A stretch of DNA of 6,085 bases from positions 1-6,085 of the forward strand of contig JANLSO010000024.1 in assembly GCA_031362405.1 (NCBI GenBank), in the 5' to 3' direction. The position numbers were made by a program, and so were the translations under genes. Below the pieces are notes generated by a model. The model did not search any database. It had not been told where the DNA came from and saw only the letters and a program-made list of their open reading frames with translations. The DNA comes from JANLSO01 sp031362405. Its GTDB lineage: Bacteria; Actinomycetota; Thermoleophilia; Miltoncostaeales; Miltoncostaeaceae. Positions 6,048 to 6,085 of the stretch are shown piece after piece (position 1 is the first letter of the stretch; each line of letters opens with the position of its first letter).

Positions 6048-6085
6048 ATGTCGGCCCACCGCACTCCCCTGGCGCACCGCTGCGC
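6048..6085 (+). CDS. Possible start of a further plus-strand gene (partial)
   Basis: An ATG at 6048 opens a frame (MSAHRTPLAHRC) that is uninterrupted to the window edge, only 12 codons. A weak purine run, AAAGGCG, lies upstream at 6035-6041. This is too short to judge. The rest of 6014-6085 shows nothing else I can support. Confidence 0.15.
   Translation, partial: MSAHRTPLAHRC

Noticed and set aside
5417..6064. 215-codon open frame on the minus strand across the end of the regulator and the GNAT remnant
   Set aside because: It is antisense to two recognisable genes, crosses both repeat copies and its peptide has no family features. Long antisense frames are expected at this GC content.
1..6085. 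CRISPR array, tRNA or rRNA genes, insertion sequence
   Set aside because: There are no regularly spaced repeats, no tRNA cloverleaf or T-arm pattern that holds up, and no transposase-like protein.

Overview
This is a GC-rich window with strongly GC-biased third codon positions. Gene order and protein style suggest an actinobacterium, possibly of the Thermoleophilia/Solirubrobacterales type. That placement is an inference from sequence style and was not checked against a database.

Left third (1-2293, minus strand): a gatC-gatA-gatB operon for the tRNA-dependent amidotransferase, which corrects Glu-tRNA(Gln) and/or Asp-tRNA(Asn) to the cognate amide. The genes are joined by two ATGA start/stop overlaps. 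gatB runs off the left edge. All three reading frames are clean.

Middle (2366-4259, plus strand, divergent from gatC): a secreted right-handed parallel beta-helix protein, followed 10 bp later by an alpha/beta hydrolase with a complete Ser-Asp-His triad. The beta-helix ORF is open from end to end. However, about 55 codons near its 3' end are read in the wrong frame, because two opposite frameshifts bracket a segment whose sensible translation lies in another frame.

Right third (4246-6085): a small basic protein gene on the minus strand, itself probably frameshifted, converges on the hydrolase. It diverges from a 321-aa regulator with a C-terminal ArsR-type winged helix and an unassigned N-terminal region of about 200 residues. 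The shared promoter region is a conspicuously AT-rich patch with ACTAT/ATAGT half-sites that reach onto the regulator's start codon. Downstream lies a decayed GNAT acetyltransferase whose N-terminal pieces sit in different frames. A perfect 32-bp direct repeat occurs on each side of it, and the first copy overlaps the regulator's stop codon.

The core genes (gatCAB, hydrolase, regulator) are intact, while three accessory genes show frame breaks. No clear new multi-gene system is visible. The most unusual items are the 32-bp repeat pair around the GNAT remnant, the regulator with its AT-rich operator region, and the compensated frameshifts in the beta-helix gene.
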